In this document: positions 19,222 through 28,539 of the stretch, piece after piece
How positions within the stretch are numbered: the first letter of the stretch is position 1
Layout: each line of letters begins with the position of its first letter
DNA from: GCA-2728135 sp002728135
Lineage (GTDB): Bacteria > Pseudomonadota > Alphaproteobacteria > UBA828
Assembly (NCBI GenBank): GCA_963997635.1
Contig: CAXEND010000004.1
Span: forward strand, 1 to 64,000
Direction: 5' to 3'
DNA length: 64,000 nucleotides
Made by a program: the position numbers and the translations under genes
Notes under the pieces: model-generated
Seen by the model: the letters and a program-made list of their open reading frames with translations, nothing else
Told to the model about the DNA's origin: nothing
The model's database searches: none

Positions 19222-20298
19222 CTAAATAGTATTTAATATAATATTCTCAAATTTCTTAGTTACATTCACAACATCCCAATCGTTGGGTAAAAGACTCGGT
19301 CTATTCTCATGTATATGAGTTGTTTTTGTTTTAACTAAAGCTTTTACAAAATGTTCTCCTGATGGAGCTATAGTTAAAGACCCTTGAGGGACAAATTTTA
19401 ATATCTCTCTGATCCCTCCAGCCTCTGGTGTGGCTATTACAGACACACCACAAGCTAGAGCTTCGAGTGAAACGTTAGACATACCTTCCCATCTTGATGG
19501 GAGCAAGAAAGCATCAGCACCACTAATAATCGACCATGGGTTTTCTTTGAATCCTTCAAGAAATACCCTTTTCTGCAAATCTAAAGATTTTATTTGTTTT
19601 GTAAGATTTTTTAATTCAGGTCCCTCACCTAATATTATTAAACAAAAATCCCTCGGGGTTTTTGCGAAGTCAACTAAAAGTCTATCAAACCCTTTTTGAT
19701 GTGTAAGCCTCCCTGCTGCAACAAAATACTTTGCAAAATCTTTGTGATTAACAGGAACAGGAGCAAAAGATCGAATATTATCTATGTCAATTGGATTGTT
19801 TAACCGAAAAATTTTTGACGTAGGGACTTTAAATTTCTCTTTCATTTCATTTTCAATCAATGCCGAGCTGCATAATACAACATCTGCTTTGGGATAATAA
19901 TGTCGGCACATAAATCTAAAAAAATTTGGTGAATGAGTAGACTTTAAGCTTCGTGAGGGTGTATTTGCCTCACGAATAATTAGTTTTGTTGGCTTTGAAA
20001 TTAAGGGCTTTAGTGCAAGAAGTGTTACATTAATATGAGTAAAAGTAGAAATGATTACTGATGGTTCTAAATTACGGATTTTGTTTATTAATTTGTAGAT
20101 TCCATTTCTAAGCCGCACTGTTTTAAGATCATATACAGTAATATCTGAAGGTATAAGACTACGGAGCGGACCTTGATCATTCATTACAATTAAAATTGGT
20201 TCAACGTGTTTTCTGTCTATATGCTTAATAAGTGTAAGCATCACACGCTCTGCTCCTCCCCCCGAAAATGATGGAATTACAAAAACTATTCGAACCAA
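19222..20298 (-). CDS. Glycosyltransferase family 4 (GT-B)
   Basis: 358 residues. N-terminal IPSFSGGGAERVMLTL is the GT4 signature (as in WbcX/N-acetylgalactosamine transferase-type proteins). The middle holds AAGRLTHQKGFDRLL and the donor site PSRWEGMSNVSLEALACGV. Downstream of the carbamoyltransferase by 37 bases and convergent with the methyltransferase. Donor sugar unknown. Confidence 0.87.
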   Translation of the reverse strand: MVRIVFVIPSFSGGGAERVMLTLIKHIDRKHVEPILIVMNDQGPLRSLIPSDITVYDLKTVRLRNGIYKLINKIRNLEPSVIISTFTHINVTLLALKPLISKPTKLIIREANTPSRSLKSTHSPNFFRFMCRHYYPKADVVLCSSALIENEMKEKFKVPTSKIFRLNNPIDIDNIRSFAPVPVNHKDFAKYFVAAGRLTHQKGFDRLLVDFAKTPRDFCLIILGEGPELKNLTKQIKSLDLQKRVFLEGFKENPWSIISGADAFLLPSRWEGMSNVSLEALACGVSVIATPEAGGIREILKFVPQGSLTIAPSGEHFVKALVKTKTTHIHENRPSLLPNDWDVVNVTKKFENIILNTI

Positions 20299-20335
20299 AA
20301 AATTACGCCTTCTTGAAAGGGTGTGAGTAAAGCTA

Positions 20336-22054
20336 TTAGTCTTTAGATATAATATAATTATTTAAAGCTAAATGACGTAGACCTGATAATACAAATACTC
20401 TAAAGGCATCTTTAGCTCCATAGACTATAGGTTCACCATGAAGATTGAATGAAGTGTTCAAAATAGCTCCATGACCTGTAATATCATAATATTTTGATAT
20501 TATTGAATGATAATCAGGATTAGAGTCTTTTGTAACAATTTGTGGTCTTATTGTGTAATCTTTCGGGTGTGATGCTGCTGCTAAATCTTTCTGGCATTCT
20601 GCTAGAGTAGAAAAAGCAAAAGTCATAAACTTTGGCTCAATAGCTTTCGGGTCTTCAAAATATCTTGAAGCCTTTTCTTTTATAATACTTGGAGCAAAAG
20701 GCATCCAAAAATCACGCATTTTTATCATGTTATTTATTTCATTAATTCGGCGAAAATCATTTGCGGCAGATAGAATACTTCTATTGCCAAGAGCTCGTGC
20801 TCCCCATTCCATCCTCCCTCTGCAAACTGCTACTATTTCACCGTTAGATAACAAATCAGCAATAGCTTCATTCATATTTTTTGGTTCTGAAACATTCAGC
20901 CCTGGTTTTGACTTAGCCTCCAAGATTACGGATTGTTCCTCTTCCGCTTTATCTGACCCTAGATAAAGATTATTTATTACACTTTTAGAAAAATTATTTT
21001 CTTGTGTTCTTTTATAATACGCGTCAAGTGCCGCACCTATTGAAAGAGATTCATCTCCAGCACTAGGCATTATATATATAGAGTTGACCTCCGGCAAAGA
21101 AGCAATTTGCATATTAGCTTTAACATTCATAAACACACCACCACCACAAACTAAATCTTTTATACCTGTGTGTTCTATACAATTTTTTACCCACCTGACT
21201 AGGAGTTCTTCTGTAAATAGCTGAACTCCTCCTGCTATATTGTCAAAACGTTGCCTCTCATATTCGTCTCTTAGTGTCTCGTAGCAATAATTAGTTGATA
21301 TTTCACTATTGAGTTGAAAACCTAATCCATCATCAGAAATACCTAACAATCTCCTTAAAGGTTCAGCAGCAATCTCAGCATATTTCTTATCTGAGTAAGG
21401 TGCTAATCCCATTACCTTGTATTCATGTTCCCATGGAGTCATACCCATCAAATATGTTACCCTTGAATAAATCTTTCCTAATGAAGCATGTCTGTCAGTT
21501 TTTGATATGCGTTCAATTTTTCTTCCTTCACATACTGAGACTGTGGCGCATAAATTATCACCTGCACCATCACAAGTAAGACCCAGAATTTTCTTTTCTG
21601 GTGTAAGATTTGGAGCAGTATAATATGCGGCAGTAAGGTGAGCCAAATGATGTTCCACAAAACTTACCACATCACTTTTAATGCCCAAGTGATTAATTGA
21701 TTCTTTAATTCTCGCTTTTCTCCTGATATCAAAAAGCTGTTTTGCATATTCTTTTGGCCGTGAACTATCAGCTTTTTGTTCTTTTAAACCGACTGGATAC
21801 CAACGTGAAATATCCTCTAAATGGGCCTTTGTGTGCATAAAGTTTGAAGCAAAAATCACTTCATTTAAATCTTTTGGACTAATACGACCAATCTTTAGTA
21901 CATCCTCAATAGCTTGACGAGGGTATCCTGAGTCATTTTTTTTTCTAGATAGTCTCTCCTCATTGACTGCCGCAACCACTACACCGTCAATGATGAGTGC
22001 AGCCCCACAATTATGACCATCATGAATTCCTAGAAAACACTTTCTACCGTTCAT
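20336..22054 (-). CDS. Carbamoyltransferase, NodU/CmcH/TobZ family
   Basis: 572 residues, full length. The N-terminal Kae1/ASKHA-like domain starts with LGIHDGHNCGAALIIDG and has the metal-site histidines in VEHHLAHLTAAY. The C-terminal YrdC-related part has GRMEWGARALGNRSIL, the family signature. The enzyme makes carbamoyl-adenylate from carbamoyl phosphate and ATP and puts the carbamoyl group on a hydroxyl, here most likely of a sugar. It abuts the deacetylase gene with no gap, so the two are coupled. Confidence 0.9.
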   Translation of the reverse strand: MNGRKCFLGIHDGHNCGAALIIDGVVVAAVNEERLSRKKNDSGYPRQAIEDVLKIGRISPKDLNEVIFASNFMHTKAHLEDISRWYPVGLKEQKADSSRPKEYAKQLFDIRRKARIKESINHLGIKSDVVSFVEHHLAHLTAAYYTAPNLTPEKKILGLTCDGAGDNLCATVSVCEGRKIERISKTDRHASLGKIYSRVTYLMGMTPWEHEYKVMGLAPYSDKKYAEIAAEPLRRLLGISDDGLGFQLNSEISTNYCYETLRDEYERQRFDNIAGGVQLFTEELLVRWVKNCIEHTGIKDLVCGGGVFMNVKANMQIASLPEVNSIYIMPSAGDESLSIGAALDAYYKRTQENNFSKSVINNLYLGSDKAEEEQSVILEAKSKPGLNVSEPKNMNEAIADLLSNGEIVAVCRGRMEWGARALGNRSILSAANDFRRINEINNMIKMRDFWMPFAPSIIKEKASRYFEDPKAIEPKFMTFAFSTLAECQKDLAAASHPKDYTIRPQIVTKDSNPDYHSIISKYYDITGHGAILNTSFNLHGEPIVYGAKDAFRVFVLSGLRHLALNNYIISKD

Positions 22055-22819
22055 TTATCTGTTTTTCTCCCTAAGTGAATCTGGCTTTTCACCACGTGAA
22101 TTTCTATATGGATCACAGTTTGAGGAAATTGTTTTTGCAATCAACTTGTCTTTTTTTTCTCGAAAGTCGTCTAATACTTCAATTGGATCTAGACCTATAT
22201 TTCTACTCCACCAGATAGGGTGTGTAAGAAGCTGTATAGCTTTTAAGGACAAAACTGATGAATGTTTCAAAGGATGTCCATAATACCAGCCCCCCCTACT
22301 GTCAGAACAATATCCTATGTTCTTAAAAAACTTTGGTTGGTATGTATGTATTCTCCCACTGAGAGGCCCTTCAATATTTAATAGTCTAGGTGAAGGTCTA
22401 TGAAAACTGATTACATTTATTTTTCTCTCTAAAATTCTCTCTAACAACTCGCATTCAATATTAGCTTTATTATTCATTACAGAAATATTTTCAGAATACA
22501 AAGAAGCATCAAAATGAAGGCCTATTTCATGACCAAGATCATATAATCTCTTCAATATTTTTAACCCTGTTTCTGAAAAAGGATTGTATAGGTCACTGCG
22601 TAATAAAATAAAATAAGTTGCCTTAACACCAATATTTTTTTCAATCTCGGCAATAGGAAGTGCTGCCTCAAGTGACATATCAATATCATGTCGCAAAATA
22701 AGGTGTTGCTTTAAAGGATTCATTGCAGAAAAATTTACAACAGAATATCCAAGATTAAGAAATTCATTGATTAGATAAGAATAGCTTTGAAATGTAAATT
22801 CTTCTGATTTATTTGTCAT
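22055..22819 (-). CDS. Polysaccharide deacetylase-like protein (WbmS type)
   Basis: 254 residues. LRHDIDMSLEAALPIAEIEK is the WbmS-like form of the NodB metal motif; GHEIGLHFDASLY and ISFHRPSP supply further metal and catalytic histidines. Homologues are encoded in O-antigen clusters (Bordetella WbmS). The expected role is deacetylation of an acetamido sugar. It is cytoplasmic by sequence, since no signal peptide is seen. The gene is directly followed by the carbamoyltransferase. Confidence 0.78.
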   Translation of the reverse strand: MTNKSEEFTFQSYSYLINEFLNLGYSVVNFSAMNPLKQHLILRHDIDMSLEAALPIAEIEKNIGVKATYFILLRSDLYNPFSETGLKILKRLYDLGHEIGLHFDASLYSENISVMNNKANIECELLERILERKINVISFHRPSPRLLNIEGPLSGRIHTYQPKFFKNIGYCSDSRGGWYYGHPLKHSSVLSLKAIQLLTHPIWWSRNIGLDPIEVLDDFREKKDKLIAKTISSNCDPYRNSRGEKPDSLREKNR

Positions 22820-22843
22820 ATTTACCTAGAACCCTTTAATTTA

Positions 22844-24037
22844 TTAATTTTGATCTTTGATAACCTTTGAGTATATATGTCTAACCTCCTGTGAACAGTC
22901 TTCACCATTAAATAAGGCTCTAGCTTTTTGACGATTTGCGTTTGAAATTATTGAACATAATTCCTTTGAATTTGAGAGTTTTACAAGCTCATCAACAATA
23001 TCATCAACATTATAATCAGCATTGATGTAACCATTTACCCCATTTTCGACAAACTCTGTAAATTTTCCCAAAGTTATTATTGGAACACCAGCAGCAAGTG
23101 CTTCCATAATATCTCTACCCCATGGATTTGATTGGCGAGTAAGTTTTAAAAGTACATCACATCCAGCCAACGCTTTCTCAGGATATATTGTGTGACCCAT
23201 AAAAAAAACATTACTAGTCAGACCGAGTGTTTTTACACGTTGTTTCAAGTTTTCAAAATACTTATCTGGGCGTCCAGTAATTACGCTTGAGTGTGATGAT
23301 TTTCCATAGAGATAAAATAGAAAATCTGATTCCCCACGATTCTTCAATTCGGTAGCTATATCAATAATTCTATCAACACCTCGTGATGGTGCAAAATTAG
23401 TTAACGACAAAACTCTAAATTTATTCTCAGAGCCTTCCATTTCTTGTAAAGCCGAATCTTTAAACGATTCTGGAGTGATATTGTAAATAATACTAGTTTT
23501 AATCATGTTAAATGATGAGCCTACAAGACTCTTAAAATGATTTAAATTTGGTTCTGTAATAAAAATAGTATGAGATGAATAATTCGCTATTATTTTATAA
23601 ACTAATTTTGCAAACCAGCCAGGGGTCAACAAGGTTCTAACGTGTGCGACCCATGGTAGTCCAAGCTCCCAAGCAACTAAAGATCCCGTTAGACTTAAAC
23701 TTTCGTGATTTACATGTATAAGACCAATATTATATTCTTTGACTAACATTTTAATTTTTTTTCTAAAAGAAAAATACTTCCGCATGCTCCATAGATATAA
23801 GGTGAAAGCTACAAAATTTTTCCTGTCTGCTGGTCGAAAAGAAGCCATTTCAGGAGCTATTAAACACGTTATCCCAAGTTTTTTGTAATGTTCCTTAACA
23901 GGACCATCTTTTCTAAGAACAACAATTGGGAGCAAGTTATCTCGTGCGAGATATTTTACTAAGTAATAGAGAGAACGAGATGACCCCCCCCATCCACCTT
24001 CTACATCTAAAAATAAAACCGCCGTTGTTTTCGTCAA
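22844..24037 (-). CDS. Glycosyltransferase family 4 (GT-B)
   Basis: 397 residues. VLFLDVEGGWGGSSRSLYYL at the start and SNPWGRDIMEALAAGVPIITLG near residue 330 mark a GT-B family 4 enzyme. Between them are IGLIHVNHESLS (acceptor side) and SLTNFAPSRGVDRII. Starts 10 bases after the LpxD-like gene stop. Donor unknown. Confidence 0.85.
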   Translation of the reverse strand: MTKTTAVLFLDVEGGWGGSSRSLYYLVKYLARDNLLPIVVLRKDGPVKEHYKKLGITCLIAPEMASFRPADRKNFVAFTLYLWSMRKYFSFRKKIKMLVKEYNIGLIHVNHESLSLTGSLVAWELGLPWVAHVRTLLTPGWFAKLVYKIIANYSSHTIFITEPNLNHFKSLVGSSFNMIKTSIIYNITPESFKDSALQEMEGSENKFRVLSLTNFAPSRGVDRIIDIATELKNRGESDFLFYLYGKSSHSSVITGRPDKYFENLKQRVKTLGLTSNVFFMGHTIYPEKALAGCDVLLKLTRQSNPWGRDIMEALAAGVPIITLGKFTEFVENGVNGYINADYNVDDIVDELVKLSNSKELCSIISNANRQKARALFNGEDCSQEVRHIYSKVIKDQN

Positions 24038-24047
24038 AATTTCAAAA

Positions 24048-24956
24048 TTATCCTAAATCTTTAACCTTTGCTGGCACTCCTAATACGGTGGCATCATCAG
24101 GCACATCAGTGATAACTACCGCGCCCATTCCAACAGTAGCCCCATCACCAATGACGTGTCCTTGGCGAATTGATGCACTTTGACCTATCCAGCAACCTTT
24201 TCCAATTTTCACGCGTGAACTCACATCAGTATTTGCAGTTACTACAGCACCTTCTGAAATAAAAACTTCATTTCCAATATGTGCCAAATCATTAATAAGA
24301 ACCCTCTTTCCTAAAATGGTATCTCCAAATGTTCCTCTTGATATGACACAATTATTTCCGATCTCAACATTATCTTCAATAATTACACCACCCAAGCTTG
24401 GGAAACGTATGGCATCAGGTTTGACATCTTTTTTGCTAGAAAACCCAAAACTAAAAGCATCTTCACCAATTATAGAGCCGTGTCTTATTCTCACATTTCT
24501 GCCAATTTGAACTTTGTTTTTTATAACAACATTGTTACCAATAATTGTTCCTTCTCCAACAAGAATTTTTCCTTCTAGTACTGACCCTGCACCTACCGAA
24601 ACCCCTTCTTTCAAAATTACATCATTTCCAATAACAGCAGATGAGTGAACACCATAAAATGGAGGAGGTAAAAGGTGTTTAAATAATCTACAGTAATCAT
24701 ATTTTGGCTCAGAACTAATTACAACAGAAGCTCCTTTATCTACTAAGCTTTCAACAACTTCAGGTTTTGCAATAACAATCGAGTTTTTAGGAAATATAAA
24801 AAACTCAACATCTATAGAAGATGAAAATGATAATGTATTGTTTTCACTCGGAGGAAATTTAGAAACCTTGCAAGCCATATGGTTATTACCATAAAAATCT
24901 AAAGCCAAAATCTCTGCAATGTGTTCTGTATAAATTGGGTCAATTTTTGTTGTCAT
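24048..24956 (-). CDS. LpxD-like left-handed beta-helix acyltransferase
   Basis: About 302 residues. The N-terminal ~90 residues resemble the uridine-binding domain of LpxD (SFSSSIDVEFFI... VVIS). The remainder is a long hexapeptide-repeat beta helix (IGNDVILKEGVSVGAGSV onwards), ending in the WbbJ/NeuD-like GVPAKVKDL. LpxD adds a hydroxyacyl chain to UDP-glucosamine derivatives; in this context acylation or acetylation of a nucleotide amino sugar is more likely than lipid A synthesis. I chose the ATG at 24956 because it overlaps the upstream stop as ATGA; an ATG at 24968 is also open. Confidence 0.75.
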   Translation of the reverse strand: MTTKIDPIYTEHIAEILALDFYGNNHMACKVSKFPPSENNTLSFSSSIDVEFFIFPKNSIVIAKPEVVESLVDKGASVVISSEPKYDYCRLFKHLLPPPFYGVHSSAVIGNDVILKEGVSVGAGSVLEGKILVGEGTIIGNNVVIKNKVQIGRNVRIRHGSIIGEDAFSFGFSSKKDVKPDAIRFPSLGGVIIEDNVEIGNNCVISRGTFGDTILGKRVLINDLAHIGNEVFISEGAVVTANTDVSSRVKIGKGCWIGQSASIRQGHVIGDGATVGMGAVVITDVPDDATVLGVPAKVKDLG

Positions 24957-26629
24957 TTTAAAAACCATTCAGAACTATCGTTCACACTGTTATCAAGATA
25001 TTTTTTTATATGCAATGCAATAGCACCATATGCATTGCGACTCTCACTCACAACCTCACTATAAGGCCATTGTGCGTAAGAACAGAGTGGCGACATCCAA
25101 TAGTTCAAATATCTACGCTCAAAAGTATGCCACCTTTCTACGCCCAGTGGGGCATGGAGACACTTTGCTAATAGCCGAATTGTATAAAGCCACAACGGTC
25201 TAATATTTGAAGGGTTTATTGGAATATCATTCCATACACCACCCCAGTTGTCTCTCATTAAAACATGTTTATATAAATTTTGACGAGATTTTGCTTCAAG
25301 TGGTGCCTCTTCCCAAAAATCCAAACTCTCTCTTTCCCAAAGCGGCAAGCGCCATGATAGCCCCATATACTCATATAATCTTTGCCCATGAATTACGTAT
25401 TTTGCTTGGCGATCTCTAAATTCAATAAGCTCATACAGACCATGATCCCGACTCGGGTCACTGGGCAAACCACCAACTCTATCAATTTCATTCTTCAACA
25501 AAGTTTGAATCGTTTGCAAACGCTTAGCTGTCAATAGACCAGGCCAGTGCTTGAAATGCTTTAAAATTATAGCGTCAATTATTTTTTCTAGACGAAGGTC
25601 ATTTGAGATACTTGAAATTTCAGTTAAGTTCCTTGGAATATGATTTCCACTAGTAAAATCACCTGATTGCCCGTTCACTATAATTGAATCTGGATCTAAT
25701 CTTCCAGATGTTTGCAACTCTTTTAAAGCAACATAATCTTGGGGAAATGGGATTGATGTAAAACAATTTGCATATTCCTCGTATCTTATGTGATCATCAG
25801 ACATCGATGCCTTACTTACACATGCATTAGTGTATTTTATAAAGTCCCATTTATAACCAAGTCTTTTAGCAATTTTTTTGGCTACTCCAACTTCTCTGTT
25901 ACCTTGCCTTCCATAGCCAATACACCAAACATTTTCATAACCAGCTTCTCTAAGTCCCGAAGCAATGAAACGCGAGTCTAGACCTGCAGACAAAGGTACA
26001 ATTATTGTCCTTCCTTTTGCACTTTTAACAAGTTTTTCAATTAACTTTTCATTAATAAGAGATAATGGCTCTATTAAATCCTTTAAATTTAAGTGGGTAT
26101 TCCGCATAGGCTTCCACTCATGATATGTCGACACAAAATATTCATTTTTCTGCCGAATTGTAAGAAATGTTCCTGGCTCAAGTTGATTAATATTTTTGAA
26201 AAGTGTTCTTGGCCCTATAGTAAACCCTGAAAGTAAAAACGCATCTAATTGGGCTAAATCAATATCATCTTTTTTTCTACCAATTGCTCGATATATTTCT
26301 GGTCCATTATTTGAGATGTAAAATTGATTATTATCTCTCGTCCAAATTAGTGGGTATCCACGAACTGGGTCAACAGCTGCTATTGACCAATCAGCTCCCA
26401 AAAGAATTATTGAAAAATGACCATTTAAACTATCTAACCAAGCAGGAACATCCTCATATAAGATCTCGGCTGCTTTTTCAGTAAGTGAGGAAATTGAACA
26501 GCCATGGATGAAACCTCGGTAAAATAATTTTCTGCTTCCTGCAGAAAAAATTTTCCACCCATATTTCTCATTAACTAATGGCACACAAGAGTATTGTTTG
26601 GTTTCCAGATAATTTCTATTGATATTCAA
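24953..26629 (-). CDS. Asparagine synthase-like protein lacking the glutaminase cysteine
   Basis: 558 residues. The N-terminal region aligns with the Ntn glutaminase fold (GHFSIILLG, DPVRGYPLIW) but the chain starts MNINRN, so the catalytic Cys2 of AsnB is missing. The ATP pyrophosphatase loop survives as SAGLDS (214-219), followed by FIASGLREAGY. The enzyme should still be able to adenylate a carboxylate but would need ammonia or an amine from elsewhere, or makes a different bond. Last gene upstream of the LpxD-like gene (4-base overlap); it lies 95 bases after the methylase gene. Confidence 0.72.
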   Translation of the reverse strand: MNINRNYLETKQYSCVPLVNEKYGWKIFSAGSRKLFYRGFIHGCSISSLTEKAAEILYEDVPAWLDSLNGHFSIILLGADWSIAAVDPVRGYPLIWTRDNNQFYISNNGPEIYRAIGRKKDDIDLAQLDAFLLSGFTIGPRTLFKNINQLEPGTFLTIRQKNEYFVSTYHEWKPMRNTHLNLKDLIEPLSLINEKLIEKLVKSAKGRTIIVPLSAGLDSRFIASGLREAGYENVWCIGYGRQGNREVGVAKKIAKRLGYKWDFIKYTNACVSKASMSDDHIRYEEYANCFTSIPFPQDYVALKELQTSGRLDPDSIIVNGQSGDFTSGNHIPRNLTEISSISNDLRLEKIIDAIILKHFKHWPGLLTAKRLQTIQTLLKNEIDRVGGLPSDPSRDHGLYELIEFRDRQAKYVIHGQRLYEYMGLSWRLPLWERESLDFWEEAPLEAKSRQNLYKHVLMRDNWGGVWNDIPINPSNIRPLWLYTIRLLAKCLHAPLGVERWHTFERRYLNYWMSPLCSYAQWPYSEVVSESRNAYGAIALHIKKYLDNSVNDSSEWFLK

Positions 26630-26724
26630 TTGAATAAGTTTCTCATGTGTAAATAATTAATTTTACTGTTAATACTTTATAAATTAGAGCAAAAAAATTT
26701 GAGATAATTTTAGAGTGATTGAAG

Positions 26725-27348
26725 TTATGGTTTTTGAAAAAGCCACCATGTTAAATTATCTAGTCCCGTTTGCGGTTTCCAAAAAAAACCATAATCTATT
26801 ACTTTTAAATTAGGAAAATTCTCGATCCAAAATGATCCGAAATCCCTTTTAAATAGTACTCCATCATGGCCGCGGTAAGGGATTTGAATTGGTGTTGGAT
26901 TAAAATACTCTATCGAGAGTATATAACGTCTACTAACTCTATATATTTCTGCACAAGAACTCTGTAAATCTTCTGGTGCAATATGAATTAAAACACCACT
27001 AGTAAATACCAAGTCTATTTTTGAAGAATCTATTGGTAGATCCTTTGCACTACCATTGAAGATTTTATCTTCTGTGATTTCTATATTTTTTTTTAGAGTT
27101 TCTCTTGCTTTAGCATTTGGCTCTAAGGCATAAATTTCTACATCTAGCAATTGATCAAGAATTTTAAGATTATTTCCAATATTTGAACCAACTTCCAAAA
27201 TAGAGCTTGGTAAATCTGGAAAAACACTTAATATTTTTTTCCACATTTCCACTCTACTGGGATAAACCACATCCTCTGGTGTATTCCTACCAATGTATAA
27301 ATCACCAAATTCACCTCTCCAAAATTCGAGCTGCTTATTATTTTTCAT
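26725..27348 (-). CDS. Pseudaminic acid biosynthesis-associated methylase
   Basis: 207 residues, a small SAM methyltransferase. The opening QLEFWRGEFGDLYIGRN and the SAM site SILEVGSNIGNNLKIL are characteristic of the methylases found in pseudaminic acid clusters. Its start overlaps the pseF stop by four bases (ATGA), tying it to that pathway. Methyl acceptor unknown; an O- or N-methyl group on pseudaminic acid is the natural inference. Confidence 0.85.
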   Translation of the reverse strand: MKNNKQLEFWRGEFGDLYIGRNTPEDVVYPSRVEMWKKILSVFPDLPSSILEVGSNIGNNLKILDQLLDVEIYALEPNAKARETLKKNIEITEDKIFNGSAKDLPIDSSKIDLVFTSGVLIHIAPEDLQSSCAEIYRVSRRYILSIEYFNPTPIQIPYRGHDGVLFKRDFGSFWIENFPNLKVIDYGFFWKPQTGLDNLTWWLFQKP

Positions 27349-28058
27349 ATTTTTTCCATCTGCAATGCTCTATAAATTAATTCTGCTCTTTGCCAATCAT
27401 CTTCAGTATCAATGTCATGAGATCTCCAGTTCGGTATTTTTATTGCATAAGTATTATCAGTAAACAATTCTGGTTTTTTTATGAATTCATCTACTTTAAT
27501 CCAGTAAAATTGTCCCGAATCATAGAATGAATGCTGCAAATCTTGTGTTCTAGAGACACTATGGTGCGGCCATAGCATTTTCATCTTACCCTCTGGACAC
27601 TCATTAAATGCCCGCGATATGGGTGTATTAAACTCTGTTGCACCAAATGTACTCTTAGCATCTTTTGTGTTAAGTAATTGAAATCCGTTTTCTAAGTCAC
27701 TTATTGTCAAAAATGGGGTTACGGGGTAAATGCAGCATGCAAATTCAAAACAATCAGTTGCATTATTTTTTATTAAAGCATGGTTTAAAACTTCTGCCGT
27801 TGTTGCATGGTCATCAGAAATGAACGAAGGTCTAATGAAGGGCACCTCAGCCCCTTCTTTTATAGCAATTTCAGCAATTTTTTCTGAATCTGTACTGACA
27901 ATAATTTTTTCAAACAGTCCACTATTTATAGCTGTATGAATAGCATACGTGATTACTGGTTTACCATGAAACAATCGAATATTTTTTTCAGGTATTCTTT
28001 TACTCCCAGCACGGGCAGGGATAACTGCTAGTGAGTTACGAGTTAGTTTTGATTGCAA
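27345..28058 (-). CDS. pseF: CMP-pseudaminic acid synthetase
   Basis: 237 residues. PseF joins CMP from CTP to pseudaminic acid. The N-terminal LAVIPARAGSKRIPEKNIR is the CMP-sugar synthetase nucleotide loop, and FISDDHATTAEVLNHAL plus SFYDSGQFYW are typical of PseF rather than NeuA. Sits 3 bases after the GNAT gene and overlaps the methylase by four. Final activation step of the pse module. Confidence 0.92.
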   Translation of the reverse strand: MQSKLTRNSLAVIPARAGSKRIPEKNIRLFHGKPVITYAIHTAINSGLFEKIIVSTDSEKIAEIAIKEGAEVPFIRPSFISDDHATTAEVLNHALIKNNATDCFEFACCIYPVTPFLTISDLENGFQLLNTKDAKSTFGATEFNTPISRAFNECPEGKMKMLWPHHSVSRTQDLQHSFYDSGQFYWIKVDEFIKKPELFTDNTYAIKIPNWRSHDIDTEDDWQRAELIYRALQMEKI

Positions 28059-28061
28059 TTT

Positions 28062-28535
28062 CTATAGCCTCTTAGCCAGAACCATATAATCTGCTGTTTC
28101 AGAATCAAACTTATAACCCTGCTTTTGAAAAAAGCGTAGTGAAGCAATATTGTTGTGTTTTATTTTGGCCACAAATGAATAGCCTGGCCAGCGACTTTTT
28201 GATTCTTCTTCAGCTTTTTCTAAGATTAAGCTACCAATTCCCTGAGTCCTCTGAGATATATCAATATATATATCTATGAGAAGATCTCTTTCCTGATGTA
28301 ACTCGATTCTAACCTGCCCTAAAGCAAAATCGTCCTTTTCGGCAATCCATATCATACATTTAGTAGAAGCTAAACATGATTCAAACCATTCTACATGATC
28401 ATTCCAAGGAATTGCTCGGGAAGTAAGAATTTTAGCATCTAAACTGTCTGATGTATTAACCCATAAAAATAGTAATTCTAAATCCGATTCCATGGCCGGA
28501 CGCAAAGATATTTTGTTTGAACAATTTACAAACAC
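28062..28535 (-). CDS. pseH: GNAT N-acetyltransferase, probable PseH
   Basis: 157 residues, a single GNAT domain: ISLRPAMESDLELLFLW at the start, the acetyl-CoA loop QRTQGIGSLILEKA, and IKHNNIASLRFFQKQGYKF at the end. PseH N-acetylates the 4-amino group of the altrosamine intermediate before PseG acts. Position between pseI and pseF and the length support PseH, but the cluster also has a formyltransferase that could do an alternative acylation, so the assignment is by context. Confidence 0.75.
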   Translation of the reverse strand: MFVNCSNKISLRPAMESDLELLFLWVNTSDSLDAKILTSRAIPWNDHVEWFESCLASTKCMIWIAEKDDFALGQVRIELHQERDLLIDIYIDISQRTQGIGSLILEKAEEESKSRWPGYSFVAKIKHNNIASLRFFQKQGYKFDSETADYMVLAKRL

Positions 28536-28539
28536 ATTC

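Noticed and set aside
24114..24126. Second ops-like site (minus strand, GCGGTAGTT) in the LpxD-like gene
   Set aside because: Only seven core bases match and it lies inside coding sequence; the downstream T position is not kept.
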